DNA of 64,000 nucleotides, taken from assembly GCA_965220305.1 (NCBI GenBank), contig OZ244817.1, positions 3,162,001 through 3,226,000 on the forward strand. Direction: 5' to 3'. The stretch's first letter is position 1, and every line of letters starts with the position of its first letter. Shown here one piece after another: positions 17,627-25,884 of this stretch. Position numbers and translations under genes: made by a program. The notes under the pieces are model-generated. The model made no database searches and was not told the origin of the DNA. It saw nothing but the letters and a program-made list of their open reading frames with translations. This stretch comes from G965220305 sp965220305. Lineage in GTDB: Bacteria; Chloroflexota; Dehalococcoidia; Lucifugimonadales; UBA3495.

Positions 17627-17666
17627 GATGGTGTAGGCCCGATGGTGTAGGCCCGATGGTGTAGGA
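17627..17666. repeat. 14-bp tandem repeat
   Basis: GATGGTGTAGGCCC occurs twice exactly (17627-17640, 17641-17654), followed by a third partial copy GATGGTGTAGGA. It lies upstream of rsmD in non-coding DNA. Confidence 0.75.
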
Positions 17667-17760
17667 TGTAGGTGGTAAGACGCAAACTGACCAAAACCCA
17701 CCCCGGTTTACGCTAGGTGGGCGGCGGCAAGAATGGAATATAATGCGGCCTAAAGGCTCC

Positions 17761-18315
17761 ATGAGGGTGATTAGCGGCCAGGCCAAAGGCCATCGTCTCC
17801 GGGGCACCATCTCCCCGGGCGCCCGTCCCACTACCGAGCGGGTCCGGGCGGCCATATTCAACGTGCTCCACCCGGAGTTGTACCAGAGGGAAAGGGTGCT
17901 GGACCTCTACGCAGGTTCGGGCAGCCTGGGCATCGAGGCCCTGAGCATGGGGGCGGCGGAAGCGGTCTTCGTTGAGCGGGACCGGCGTCAATGCGGCGTA
18001 ATCCGGTCTAACCTGGAAAATACTGGCTTTATCCTGAAGGGAAGGACCTGTTGCGCTGATGTCAACCAGTTCCTCACTTGGCCCGAGGACCCTTACAGTC
18101 TGGTAATGATGGACCCTCCATACCGGCTACAGGACCTAGATATAGTGCTGGAAAAACTGGCGACGGCAACGGGGCTGGTAGCCGCTGATGGCGTGGTGGT
18201 CGTGGGACACTCCAGGTTTCTGTCCCTGCGACCCGGCTACGGCGAGCTATCCTTGGAGTCCCACCGGCGTTATGGGGATAACGTAGTGGACTTTTTCCGA
18301 CGAGGAGGTGATTGA
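17761..18315 (+). CDS. rsmD: 16S rRNA (guanine966-N2)-methyltransferase
   Basis: A 184-residue SAM methyltransferase. MRVISGQAKG is the canonical RsmD N-terminus; RPTTERVRAAIFN, LDLYAGSGSLGIEALSMGA (SAM motif I) and MMDPPY (catalytic) follow. It methylates G966 of 16S rRNA in the assembled small subunit. A TATAAT at 17739-17744 makes the upstream GTG at 17743 an unlikely start. The stop overlaps the coaD start (TGATG), as in many bacteria with an rsmD-coaD operon. Confidence 0.93.
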   Translation: MRVISGQAKGHRLRGTISPGARPTTERVRAAIFNVLHPELYQRERVLDLYAGSGSLGIEALSMGAAEAVFVERDRRQCGVIRSNLENTGFILKGRTCCADVNQFLTWPEDPYSLVMMDPPYRLQDLDIVLEKLATATGLVAADGVVVVGHSRFLSLRPGYGELSLESHRRYGDNVVDFFRRGGD

Positions 18316-18809
18316 TGGTAACCGCTGTCTACCCGGGAACTTTTGACCCGGTAACCCTGGGTCATGTGGACGTGGCCTCCCGGGCAGCTCTGCTCTTTGA
18401 AAAGGTGATTGTGGCGGTCTACGCCACTCCTTCCAAGGACCTGCTGTTCACCACGGACGAACGAATCGACCTATTGCGCCGGTCGGTTGTGCATCTTCCC
18501 AATGTGGAGGTGTTGCAATTTGAAGGGCTGGTAGTGCGGTTTGCCCGGGACGTGGAGGCGGCAGTAATAGTAAGAGGGTTGCGCAGCGGTTCAGATTTTG
18601 AGTACGAGTTCGAGATGGCCGCAATGAACCGAAGGCTGGCGCAGGACGTGGACATGGTCTCCTTCATGACGTCCCAGGACCACATGTTCCTAAGTTCCAG
18701 CTTGCTGAAGGAAGTCGCCCGATTGGGTGGGGATGTGACAAGCATGGTGCCTCCCCATGTGGCAGACGCAGTATACACAAAATATGGAAGGCCGGTTGCC
18801 GGCGAGTAG
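18315..18809 (+). CDS. coaD: Phosphopantetheine adenylyltransferase
   Basis: A 164-residue enzyme of CoA biosynthesis that adenylylates 4'-phosphopantetheine. Motifs: YPGTFDPVTLGH (nucleotide-binding T/HxGH), VRGLRSGSDFEYEFEMA and SSSLLKEVA. GAGGAGGTG lies just upstream of the ATG, which shares its A with the rsmD stop. The length is standard for the family. Confidence 0.96.
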   Translation: MVTAVYPGTFDPVTLGHVDVASRAALLFEKVIVAVYATPSKDLLFTTDERIDLLRRSVVHLPNVEVLQFEGLVVRFARDVEAAVIVRGLRSGSDFEYEFEMAAMNRRLAQDVDMVSFMTSQDHMFLSSSLLKEVARLGGDVTSMVPPHVADAVYTKYGRPVAGE

Positions 18810-18826
18810 CCGACCGGAAGGGGGAC

Positions 18827-19345
18827 ATTATAGATATTATTAATGTTATCGATAGATTAGAGACCTTAATCAACACCAGCAAGGTGATGCCGGTTACCGG
18901 AAGCTTGATGATTGACAGGCAGAAAATTATCGAGCTGGTGGACCAACTGCGCCTGAAAATACCCCAGGAGATGAAGGCCGCGGAAGAAGTCCTTTCTCAG
19001 AAGGACCAGATTATGAATTCCGCCGTGATGGAGGCCCGCCGCACCAAGTCCAAGGCCGAGGAGGAGTTCCGCGAGCGGTTGAGCCAAAGCGAGTTCCACC
19101 GCAAGGCCGAGGAGACCCTCCGCGAAGCCGAGCAAAGGGCCGCCAAGGTAGTCGAACAGGCCGAGTCCCAGGCGCAACTGCGGCATACCGAGGCCGACGC
19201 CTATGCTCTGGCCAGCCTGCGGGCCCTGGAACGGGAGCTGAACTCCATCAGCGGCTCCGTGCGTAAGGGCATCGACATGCTGGCGGGCAATGCCCTGGTC
19301 AACAGCGTCAATTCCCCGGCGGGCAGAAACGGCCCCTTGGACTAA
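18827..19345 (+). CDS. Coiled-coil SepIVA/DivIVA-like protein with probable ATT start
   Basis: The first ordinary start is GTG/ATG at 18884/18887, but the frame is open further upstream and encodes IIDIINVIDRLETLINTSKV. This matches the conserved N-terminus (DxxxxxDRLExLxN) of the coiled-coil proteins often encoded just after coaD in Chloroflexota and Actinobacteria. No ATG, GTG or TTG is available there; ATT at 18827 follows GGAAGG by 5 nt. From that start the protein has 172 residues: a short N-terminal domain, IDRQKIIELVDQLRLKIPQE, then an Ala/Glu-rich coiled coil. A role in cell-pole or septal organisation is inferred from SepIVA, not shown. Confidence 0.75.
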   Translation: MIDIINVIDRLETLINTSKVMPVTGSLMIDRQKIIELVDQLRLKIPQEMKAAEEVLSQKDQIMNSAVMEARRTKSKAEEEFRERLSQSEFHRKAEETLREAEQRAAKVVEQAESQAQLRHTEADAYALASLRALERELNSISGSVRKGIDMLAGNALVNSVNSPAGRNGPLD

Positions 19346-19673
19346 GGGGTACAGCATCCTTGCTTGACGGTGGCAGGGGATGGATCGCCAGCCCCGGGTG
19401 GGCCCGCTGTCCATCCTCCTTGGCTGCCGGGGCCTTCTTTCCAGGGATTGGCCCCGGGTATAGGGCCACGGCGAGGCGGCCCAAAGCAAGAGCCTGGTTC
19501 CTCTGGAGATGCGCCCTGCGAAGGCAGAAGTCCATAACCGCTTTCACGGGGCAAGGATTCATAGTCTTTTGGTTGCCCGGGAGAACCACTATCTGGAATC
19601 CACCCCACCCGCTATAGGGAATATTCTGTCTAGTTGGGACCACCGGGTTGACTAATTATGGGAGGATGAATGT
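19346..19673. other. Gap without recognised features
   Basis: This 328-bp stretch shows no convincing gene, RNA or repeat. A GGGAGG at its right end serves the gene at 19674. Confidence 0.5.
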
Positions 19674-20390
19674 ATGACCTATTGGGTGCAAAATAGTGCA
19701 ACCAGAAAAATATTTGTCGGAATAATTGTTTTAGTTGTTGTTCTTGGAGTCAGTATCCCCTTGACGGTCTTCGCCCTCAATGACGAAGAAGACCTGAAAC
19801 TTGTTCCAGTACCTTCGGAGCCTGCTGTGGCCTCCATCACTCTGGTGGAAGGCAACGGCCCCACCGACTCCCCGGCGGACCCAGCCGTTCTTGGGCAAGA
19901 CACGCCCACCACGGTAAACGAGCCCAACGAGGTTATCCCCCACGCCTCGGAGCCCGCTCCGAACTCCGAAGGCTCCTCGCCCGACGTACAGCCGGTGGCC
20001 GGCCCTGGCGACCTGATTGGGGAAGAAGTTCCCGTAGCGGTATCCGTCACCCCCGAAGGCGGGGAAGCGGGCCAGGAATTGGCTTTGACCATCACGGTTT
20101 CCAATCCCTTCAGCTACTCCAGGATGTCCGACCTGCGGGTGGAAGTGGTGCAGGAGGGGCCGGTGGGGTTTCTCGCCAAGTCCTTTAGCCCTGTTCCCTA
20201 CACTCCCGCCGAGGAGTCCGAGGTAGTCTCCTTCCTTATCTGGGAAGGCTTGGAGGTAGGCCCGGGCGGAACCCTGGAACTGTCGGGGAAAGTCCGACTC
20301 TCCGGTTCCCAGGAATTCAGCATTCTTGCCAACGTCCAGGGCAGCAGCCAGGTGCTCGTGGGGGGCGGCGCAGTTATGGAAGTCAAGTAA
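19674..20390 (+). CDS. Membrane-anchored extracellular protein with Ig-like domain
   Basis: A 238-residue protein. Residues 10-35 form one membrane segment (FVGIIVLVVVLGVSIPLTVF). Residues about 40-120 are a Pro/Glu/Ser-rich linker, and the C-terminal 110 residues form a beta-rich domain (PVAVSVTPEGGEAGQELALTI, VSNPFSYSRMSDLRVEVV) resembling CARDB/NEW3-type Ig-like modules. It is probably a surface protein displayed outside the membrane. Function unknown; no enzyme motif is seen. Confidence 0.75.
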   Translation: MTYWVQNSATRKIFVGIIVLVVVLGVSIPLTVFALNDEEDLKLVPVPSEPAVASITLVEGNGPTDSPADPAVLGQDTPTTVNEPNEVIPHASEPAPNSEGSSPDVQPVAGPGDLIGEEVPVAVSVTPEGGEAGQELALTITVSNPFSYSRMSDLRVEVVQEGPVGFLAKSFSPVPYTPAEESEVVSFLIWEGLEVGPGGTLELSGKVRLSGSQEFSILANVQGSSQVLVGGGAVMEVK

Positions 20391-20454
20391 GCCCAGGACC
20401 GTGGGAGCGGAAATATACCTGAGCAGCGATTCTTGAAAGAACTTGGGAAATGAT

Positions 20455-20481
20455 AGAGGCCCTCACGTACTGGGGGCCTCT
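20455..20481 (+). terminator. Hairpin terminator after the Ig-like gene
   Basis: AGAGGCCC pairs with GGGCCTCT around an 11-nt loop, followed by TTGG. The T-run is weak. The rest of the 367-bp gap holds the promoter at 20694. Confidence 0.55.
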
Positions 20482-20693
20482 TGGCGTATGCTGGGAGTGT
20501 ACCGGTTAAACAGAGCCCGTAATGATTCCCACCCGGCCTGTATCCTTCCCCTCGGCGCCCCCCCGATGGGGGTTTGCGGCCCAAGGTTTTGGGGGTGCAG
20601 CCCTACCAAAGTTGGCGCAGCTTTCGTCCTTATCCCCTGGATGGGCTGCCATGCGCCAGGGGCCAAAGAGCCTTCGGCGGCCCTCCAGCCGGG

Positions 20694-20723
20694 TTGACAG
20701 TGGAATTGAGCGCGGAATACAAT
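20694..20723 (+). promoter_or_regulatory. Consensus sigma-70 promoter for the DUF151 gene
   Basis: TTGACA, 18-bp spacer, TACAAT, 35 bp upstream of the ATG at 20758. The perfect -35 box makes this one of the clearest promoters in the window. Confidence 0.75.
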
Positions 20724-20757
20724 TTTTCCATAGGGTAGAACATGGAGGTAGTGGGCA

Positions 20758-21312
20758 ATGCAGGAGATGAGCATAGATAGCATAAGGGTTAGCCCGATGA
20801 ACTATCAGCGGGTGGTTATCCTCAAGGAAAAGGACTCAGACCGGTACTTGCCCATCTGGATTGGCCCGGCGGAAGCCGACGCCATCGCCGTTAAGCTACA
20901 AGACCTCAGCGTGCCCCGTCCCCTGACCCATGACTTGCTCAACTCGGTGATTGACAGCATGGGCGGCTCGGTGCAGCATATCCTGGTCAGCGACCTGCAG
21001 AACGACACCTTCTACGCCAAAATCGTGATTCAGGTCAACGGGGGTACCAAAGAGATCGACTCGCGCCCCAGCGATGCCCTGGCCCTGGCCGTGCGCACCC
21101 AGTCTCCCATATTCGCGGAGGAGGCCGTGCTGGACAAAGCCGGCATCCTGCTGGACAAGGAGACCGGGAAGCCCCTGGTTCCAGAGCGGCCAGAACAAGA
21201 GGCGGAACCCGCTACCGAGGTCAACGAAGAGGAACTGCGGCGGATGTCAGCCTTCACCGATTTCATCAACAACCTGGATATGGAGGGATTTGACAAGCCC
21301 CAAGGAGGTTAG
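20758..21312 (+). CDS. Bifunctional nuclease family protein (DUF151)
   Basis: A 184-residue protein; GGAGG precedes the ATG. The DUF151 core is complete: VVILKEKDSDRYLPIWIG, EADAIAVKLQDLSVPRPLTH, DTFYAKIVIQV, IDSRPSDALALAVR and SPIFAEEAVLD. Plant and thermophile members cleave RNA and DNA. A C-terminal extension of about 45 acidic residues ends in RRMSAFTDFINNLDMEGF, seen in many bacterial homologues. It stands alone between two terminators. Confidence 0.9.
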   Translation: MQEMSIDSIRVSPMNYQRVVILKEKDSDRYLPIWIGPAEADAIAVKLQDLSVPRPLTHDLLNSVIDSMGGSVQHILVSDLQNDTFYAKIVIQVNGGTKEIDSRPSDALALAVRTQSPIFAEEAVLDKAGILLDKETGKPLVPERPEQEAEPATEVNEEELRRMSAFTDFINNLDMEGFDKPQGG

Positions 21313-21351
21313 TTGAAACGAGGATTTGGCCTGAACATTTGACCATGACTT

Positions 21352-21385
21352 CGGCCCCGGGCGCTGCACGCGCTGGGGCCGTTTT
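21352..21385 (+). terminator. Rho-independent terminator after DUF151
   Basis: CGGCCCC-gggcgc pairs with gcgct-GGGGCCG and is followed by TTTT. It separates DUF151 from the atp operon. Confidence 0.85.
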
Positions 21386-21424
21386 CGTACCCGTTTATTC
21401 TGGTTTCGTAACAAGTGATACGAA

Positions 21425-21453
21425 TTGACTTTTGAAAAGCATGGTGATACCAT
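21425..21453 (+). promoter_or_regulatory. Probable atp operon promoter
   Basis: TTGACT, 17-bp spacer, TACCAT. Transcription would begin about 21460, at or just before the first atp gene, leaving a very short leader. Confidence 0.5.
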
Positions 21454-21462
21454 TCATCGGGC

Positions 21463-21717
21463 TTGGTGAAGGGGATGGTCTGGTGGGTTATAGCCCTGCG
21501 TCTCACCGGCCTGGGATGGTACATCGCTACGTGCATAGTAGTGGGCGTAGTCGGCGGGGTTGTCTTGGACAAGCTGATACACACATCGCCACTATTTACG
21601 TTGCTGGGAACAGTTGTGGGAAGCGTCGTCGCCTTCTGGGGCGTATATAAAATGATCCTGCCAGTGCTCTACGGCGCCAACCGCCGCCAAGGACCCGGAA
21701 ACGGGGGGTTGGACTAG
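21463..21717 (+). CDS. atpZ: AtpZ/AtpI-like small membrane protein
   Basis: An 84-residue protein with two membrane segments (GWYIATCIVVGVVGGVVLD and LFTLLGTVVGSVVAFWGVYK), the usual layout of the AtpZ/AtpI group at the head of atp operons; these assist assembly of the c-ring or Mg2+ handling. The start is uncertain: TTG 21463, GTG 21466 and ATG 21475 are in frame and none has a well-spaced Shine-Dalgarno site. Its TAG overlaps the GTG of atpB (TAGTG). Confidence 0.8.
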   Translation: MVKGMVWWVIALRLTGLGWYIATCIVVGVVGGVVLDKLIHTSPLFTLLGTVVGSVVAFWGVYKMILPVLYGANRRQGPGNGGLD

Positions 21718-22760
21718 TGCCAGCAGCCGCCAAAACATTGGTCGTGGCCGTTAGCATCGGCCTTGTCGCATTGTTACTTGTTGGCGTAGTGTTTGGGGCC
21801 ATTGGCTCGGCGATAATCGGCGTAGACCCCTTCCTTTCCCAGCCGGAAATCCACCTTCCCCCTCAACCAGTATTTCCCGCTTCTTCCCGAAACCTGCATT
21901 TGGGCTTGACCGAAGCCGACGCCCACGCCTCGGACGCCCAACAACCGACCGGCGATGCCGCCCACGCTGCCGAACCCGCTAAAGGGGACGTTGGCAAGGA
22001 GGGTGGAGACCACGCCGACGAAGAGCATCACTCCACTCCCCTGGGTTTTATGGAACCCGCCATAACGAATACCCTGCTTTCCGCCTGGTTCGCCAGCATC
22101 GTTATGGTACTCTTCTTTGTCGTGGGGTCCCGCAAACGAAGCCTTATTCCGGGACGCTTTCAAAGCGTTGTCGAAATGCTGTTTGAAGGAATCCTGAGCT
22201 TCTCCAGTAGTGTGCTGGGGCCGGAAATGGCGCGGCGGGCTTTCCCCATAGTGGCTACGATCTTCTTCTTTGTACTTTTCAACGCCTGGCTGGCCCTCCT
22301 GCCTTTCTATCAGTTCTTGGGTTATTTGGTCGATGGGGACATTAAAGTACACCTGGTGCGCCCGGCGGGGACCGACCTGAACATGCCCCTAGCTCTGGCA
22401 CTGGTTTCCTTCGTGTTCGTAGAGTATTGGGGCTTCAAGATGAACGGTATCAGGTACCTCAGCAAATTCTTCGCCTTTGGCAGCTTAATTCGGCGCGGGC
22501 CGTCGGGACTAATCGACATTTTTGTGGGCATCCTGGAGTTGATAAGCGAGTTCGTCCGGATTGTTAGTTTCACTTTCCGGCTTTTTGGCAACATGACCGC
22601 CGGTGAAATTCTGGTGGTGATGATTACCTTCCTGGTGCCTTTTGTGGTGACCAACTTGGTATTCGGGCTGGAGCTTCTGGTAGGCTTGGTGCAATCGGTT
22701 ATTTTTGCCGGCTTGACTCTGGTCTTCCTGTCCCTGGCGCTGCGGCACGAAGAACATTGA
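21717..22760 (+). CDS. atpB: ATP synthase F0 subunit a
   Basis: A 347-residue subunit a, GTG start overlapping the atpZ stop. An N-terminal membrane segment is followed by a His/Asp/Glu-rich extension (about residues 60-105) and the conserved membrane core. The essential proton-channel arginine is in SFTFRLFGNMTAGE. With the c-ring it forms the proton path. The N-terminal extension makes it longer than the 240-280 residues typical of the family. Confidence 0.95.
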   Translation: MPAAAKTLVVAVSIGLVALLLVGVVFGAIGSAIIGVDPFLSQPEIHLPPQPVFPASSRNLHLGLTEADAHASDAQQPTGDAAHAAEPAKGDVGKEGGDHADEEHHSTPLGFMEPAITNTLLSAWFASIVMVLFFVVGSRKRSLIPGRFQSVVEMLFEGILSFSSSVLGPEMARRAFPIVATIFFFVLFNAWLALLPFYQFLGYLVDGDIKVHLVRPAGTDLNMPLALALVSFVFVEYWGFKMNGIRYLSKFFAFGSLIRRGPSGLIDIFVGILELISEFVRIVSFTFRLFGNMTAGEILVVMITFLVPFVVTNLVFGLELLVGLVQSVIFAGLTLVFLSLALRHEEH

Positions 22761-22799
22761 GCGAGAATCGAGTATCCCGCACCCCAACCTCAGACGCGG

Positions 22800-22901
22800 T
22801 TCCCCCGTACACGCGAGGCTAGGCCCCAATCTGTAGGAGTGCAAAGCTGACCTGGATTCCCTTCCCCCGTACAAACGGGGATAGACTTTAATCTGTAGGA
22901 G
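22800..22901 (+). repeat. Imperfect 40-bp direct repeat in the atpE leader
   Basis: Copies at 22800-22839 and 22862-22901 both begin TTCCCCCGTACA and end AATCTGTAGGAG, with divergent middles. The second copy supplies the Shine-Dalgarno sequence of atpE. The first ends in the same GGAG but no gene starts there. Confidence 0.8.
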
Positions 22902-22912
22902 GACGACTTGAC

Positions 22913-23170
22913 ATGGACCTATTCCTTTTGCAGGCGCTCACCGGTGAAGTAGGCAAGTACCTGGGCGCCGGTCTCGCTATAGGCATCGGGGTAATCGGCC
23001 CGGGCATTGGCATCGGAATTCTGGGAGCGGGCGCCATGGGCGCCATAGGACGGAACCCAGAAGCCGCCGGGACAATAACTACCAACATGATCTTGGCCAT
23101 CGCTTTCGCCGAGGCGTTGGGGATTTACTCCCTAATCGTGGCGGTCATCCTGTTATTTGTGGTGGCCTAG
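22913..23170 (+). CDS. atpE: ATP synthase F0 subunit c
   Basis: An 85-residue two-helix hairpin. The Gly-rich first helix (GAGLAIGIGVIGPGIGIG), the polar loop GRNPEA and the ion-binding Glu in AFAEALGIY are all present. The residues that make Na+-type rings (Gln in helix 1, Ser/Thr after the Glu) are absent, so proton coupling is expected. The leader carries the duplicated 40-bp segment. Confidence 0.96.
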   Translation: MDLFLLQALTGEVGKYLGAGLAIGIGVIGPGIGIGILGAGAMGAIGRNPEAAGTITTNMILAIAFAEALGIYSLIVAVILLFVVA

Positions 23171-23202
23171 ACGCTGCCACGCCCAGCGCTTGAGGAGTAA
23201 CC

Positions 23203-23709
23203 GTGACACAGTTAGGCGTTAACCTTCCTACTTTAATTGCTTACCTGATTAACTTCGTCGTCCTGCTGGGCATCCTCTTCGTCTTCGCCTACAAGCCGTT
23301 GCTGCGGGCCATTGACCAGCGCTCGGAGCGCATCCGGGACAGCCTGGCCGCGGCGGAACAGGCCCGGCAGGCCGCAGCTTCCTCCCAGGAGGCCATCGAA
23401 GAGCAACTCAACGAGGCCCGACGGCAGGGCCAACAACTGCTGGACCAGGCACGGGAAGCGTCGGAACGGTACCGGGAGGATGAAATGACCCGGGCTCGGC
23501 AGGAAGCGGAGAACTTCGTGGAGCGGGCCAGGGGCGACATCCAGCGGGAGCGGGACGCGGCCCTCGACGATGTTCGGGTCAGCTTCGGAGATCTGGCCAT
23601 CACCGCCGCCGAGCAGGTAATCAGGCGCTCCTTGGACCGTCAGGCCCACGAGGAGCTAATCTCCCAGGTCCTGGAAGAAGGCAACCAGGGTCTGCGGAAC
23701 GGTAGTTAG
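23203..23709 (+). CDS. atpF: ATP synthase F0 subunit b
   Basis: A 168-residue subunit b, GTG start at 23203 after GAGGAGTAA. One N-terminal membrane helix (LIAYLINFVVLLGILFVFA) is followed by a long charged coiled coil and the C-terminal part that docks on delta. It forms the peripheral stalk. Only one b gene is present, so the stalk is presumably a homodimer. Confidence 0.94.
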   Translation: MTQLGVNLPTLIAYLINFVVLLGILFVFAYKPLLRAIDQRSERIRDSLAAAEQARQAAASSQEAIEEQLNEARRQGQQLLDQAREASERYREDEMTRARQEAENFVERARGDIQRERDAALDDVRVSFGDLAITAAEQVIRRSLDRQAHEELISQVLEEGNQGLRNGS

Positions 23710-23712
23710 CAC

Positions 23713-24255
23713 ATGCCACAACGCCTTTCGGGAAAGCGGTACGCCCAGGCCATCTTTGAGTTGGCCGTCCAGCAGGACCAGGCCATCCAGTGGGCGGACG
23801 CCCTCCAGTTCGTCTCCCAAGTGCTTCAGGACGCCGAGTTTGGCGCTTTCCTAAACCACGCCGAAGTTCCAGCGGAACAGAAGGTGCAAGCCTTGGAAAC
23901 CGTTTTGGGAGATATACCACCCTTGGTCCGCAACCTGGCTGCCCTGCTGGTAACCCGTGGGGCAGTGGGCGCCTTCGGAGATGTTTATTCCGGATATGTA
24001 GCCCTCTTGGACCAACACCTGGGCCGGCAACAGGTGCAGGTTACCTCGGCGGTGGCGCTGGAAGGCCAGGAAGTTGAGCGCATACGTCAGTTCGTAGCCG
24101 ACCTAATTCAAAAAGAAGTAGTGATTGTCCCGCAGGTTGATGAGGCCATTCTGGGGGGAGTCATAATACAGATTGGCGACAAACTGCTGGATGGCAGCAC
24201 CCGTTCCAAGCTGGAAGCGTTGCGCCGGCAGATTCGGACGGGAGCGGCGGCCTAA
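23713..24255 (+). CDS. atpH: ATP synthase F1 subunit delta
   Basis: A 180-residue delta subunit starting 3 bp after atpF. N-terminal RLSGKRYAQAIFELAV and C-terminal VDEAILGGVIIQIGDKLLDGS are typical. It joins the peripheral stalk to the alpha subunits. Confidence 0.93.
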   Translation: MPQRLSGKRYAQAIFELAVQQDQAIQWADALQFVSQVLQDAEFGAFLNHAEVPAEQKVQALETVLGDIPPLVRNLAALLVTRGAVGAFGDVYSGYVALLDQHLGRQQVQVTSAVALEGQEVERIRQFVADLIQKEVVIVPQVDEAILGGVIIQIGDKLLDGSTRSKLEALRRQIRTGAAA

Positions 24256-24287
24256 CCCGATGCAAGGAATTTTAAGGAGAGTCCCCT

Positions 24288-25796
24288 ATGGCGATTAGAG
24301 GCCAGGAAATAGTCTCGTTAATCAAACGCCAGATTGAAGAATTTGGCGGCGACCTGAGCCTGGTGGATGTGGGCACGGTGGTGCGGGTGGGTGACGGCAT
24401 TGCCAGCATTCAGGGCCTGCAGGGGGTGCGCTCCAACGAACTGCTGGACTTCGGAAATGAGGTGCTGGGCCTGGCATTGAACTTGGAATCAGACTTGGTA
24501 GGTGCAGCAGTCCTCGGAGACCCCGACTCCGTTAAAGAGGGTGACCGAGTCCGTTCCACCGGCCAGATAATTGAAGTCCCGGTGGGGGACTCACTTATTG
24601 GCCGGGTAGTTGACCCCTTGGGACGGCCCCTGGACGGAAAGGGCCCGATAAATACCACTGCCACCCGCCCGGTAGAGCGGGTGGCCCCCAACGTGGTTGC
24701 CCGGTCATCGGTGGATACCCCGGTGCAGACGGGCATCAAGGCCATCGACTCCATGATTCCCATAGGTCGGGGCCAACGGGAGTTGATCATCGGAGACCGT
24801 TCCACGGGAAAGACCGCCATCGCCTTGGACACCATCATTAACCAGCGGGGCGGCGACCTTATTTGCATCTACGTCGCCATAGGCCAGAAACAGGGCAAAG
24901 TCGCCCAGGTGGTGGGTATCCTGGAAGATAACGACGCTATGGGCCACACCATTGTGGTAAACGCCGGAGCCGCTGATTCGGCGCCCCTACAGTTCATCGC
25001 TCCCTACGCGGGCTGCTCCATGGGTGAGGAGTTCATGGACCAGGGCAAGGACGTGCTCATCGTTTACGACGACCTGACCAAGCACGCCTGGGCCTACCGC
25101 CAGATGTCTTTGCTGCTGCGGCGCCCGGCTGGCCGAGAAGCCTACCCCGGCGACGTTTTCTACCTGCACAGCCGCCTGCTGGAACGAGCGGCCAAGCTGA
25201 GCGAAGAGAACGGCGGGGGTTCCATCACCGCGCTACCCATCATTGAGACCCAGGCCGGCGACGTTTCGGCCTACATTCCCACCAACGTAATCTCCATCAC
25301 CGACGGTCAGATATACCTGGAGCCGGAGCTATTCAACGTGGGTATTCGTCCGGCGGTAAACGTGGGCTTGTCCGTATCCCGGGTGGGCGGTGCAGCCCAG
25401 ACCCGGGCCATCCGGCGAGTAGCCGGCAGGTTGCGGCTGGACTTGGCCCAGTACCGGGAGTTGGCTACCTTCGCCCAGTTCGGCACCGCCGACCTGGACC
25501 CGTCCACCCGCGCCCAGTTGGCCCGGGGCCAGCTTTCCACCGAGGTCTTGAAGCAGTCCCAGTACCAACCTCTAAGCTTGGAAGAGGAAGTTATCATCCT
25601 CTTTGCCGTCAACTCTGGGCTGATGGAAGACATTCCCCTGGAGCGGTGCGGCCCCTTCGAGGCAGGGCTGCTTCGCTACGTCAGCACCACCCATCCCGAC
25701 CTGGTGCAGAGCATCGGAGCGGCCAGGGACCTCAACGACGAGTTGGAGGCCCAACTAACCGAGGCGATTAACAACTTCAAGCCCACCTTCGTGTAA
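24288..25796 (+). CDS. atpA: ATP synthase F1 subunit alpha
   Basis: A 502-residue full-length alpha subunit. The P-loop is GDRSTGKT, where most bacteria have GDRQTGKT; QTGIKAIDSMIPIGRGQREL precedes it and the regulatory nucleotide-binding elements follow. The gene is intact to FKPTFV. Its last 148 bp are duplicated at 26400-26547, beyond an inserted segment, so the 3' end now attached to the gene may itself be the incoming copy. GGAG 9 nt before the ATG. Confidence 0.97.
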   Translation: MAIRGQEIVSLIKRQIEEFGGDLSLVDVGTVVRVGDGIASIQGLQGVRSNELLDFGNEVLGLALNLESDLVGAAVLGDPDSVKEGDRVRSTGQIIEVPVGDSLIGRVVDPLGRPLDGKGPINTTATRPVERVAPNVVARSSVDTPVQTGIKAIDSMIPIGRGQRELIIGDRSTGKTAIALDTIINQRGGDLICIYVAIGQKQGKVAQVVGILEDNDAMGHTIVVNAGAADSAPLQFIAPYAGCSMGEEFMDQGKDVLIVYDDLTKHAWAYRQMSLLLRRPAGREAYPGDVFYLHSRLLERAAKLSEENGGGSITALPIIETQAGDVSAYIPTNVISITDGQIYLEPELFNVGIRPAVNVGLSVSRVGGAAQTRAIRRVAGRLRLDLAQYRELATFAQFGTADLDPSTRAQLARGQLSTEVLKQSQYQPLSLEEEVIILFAVNSGLMEDIPLERCGPFEAGLLRYVSTTHPDLVQSIGAARDLNDELEAQLTEAINNFKPTFV

Positions 25797-25799
25797 CTC
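25649..25799 (+). repeat. 151-bp direct repeat, copy A (3' end of atpA)
   Basis: Identical to 26400-26550 at 148 of 151 positions with no gaps. The three differences are A/G (Ser versus Gly), T/C and C/T (both silent). The match starts at CGGCCCC and ends at GTGTAACTC, 3 bp past the stop. Confidence 0.95.
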
Positions 25800-25821
25800 A
25801 CAACTCCGTAGCTTGATTCCC

Positions 25822-25851
25822 TTGATGCAAATTAAGGGGAAGTGGTATACA
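25822..25851 (+). promoter_or_regulatory. Promoter-like sequence inside the insertion
   Basis: TTGATG, 18-bp spacer, TATACA. It lies 34 bp upstream of the preferred start of the inserted gene and favours the internal ATG at 25885. Confidence 0.45.
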
Positions 25852-25884
25852 AGATTACACGAACCTTCAGAGTGGAGTTGGGTG

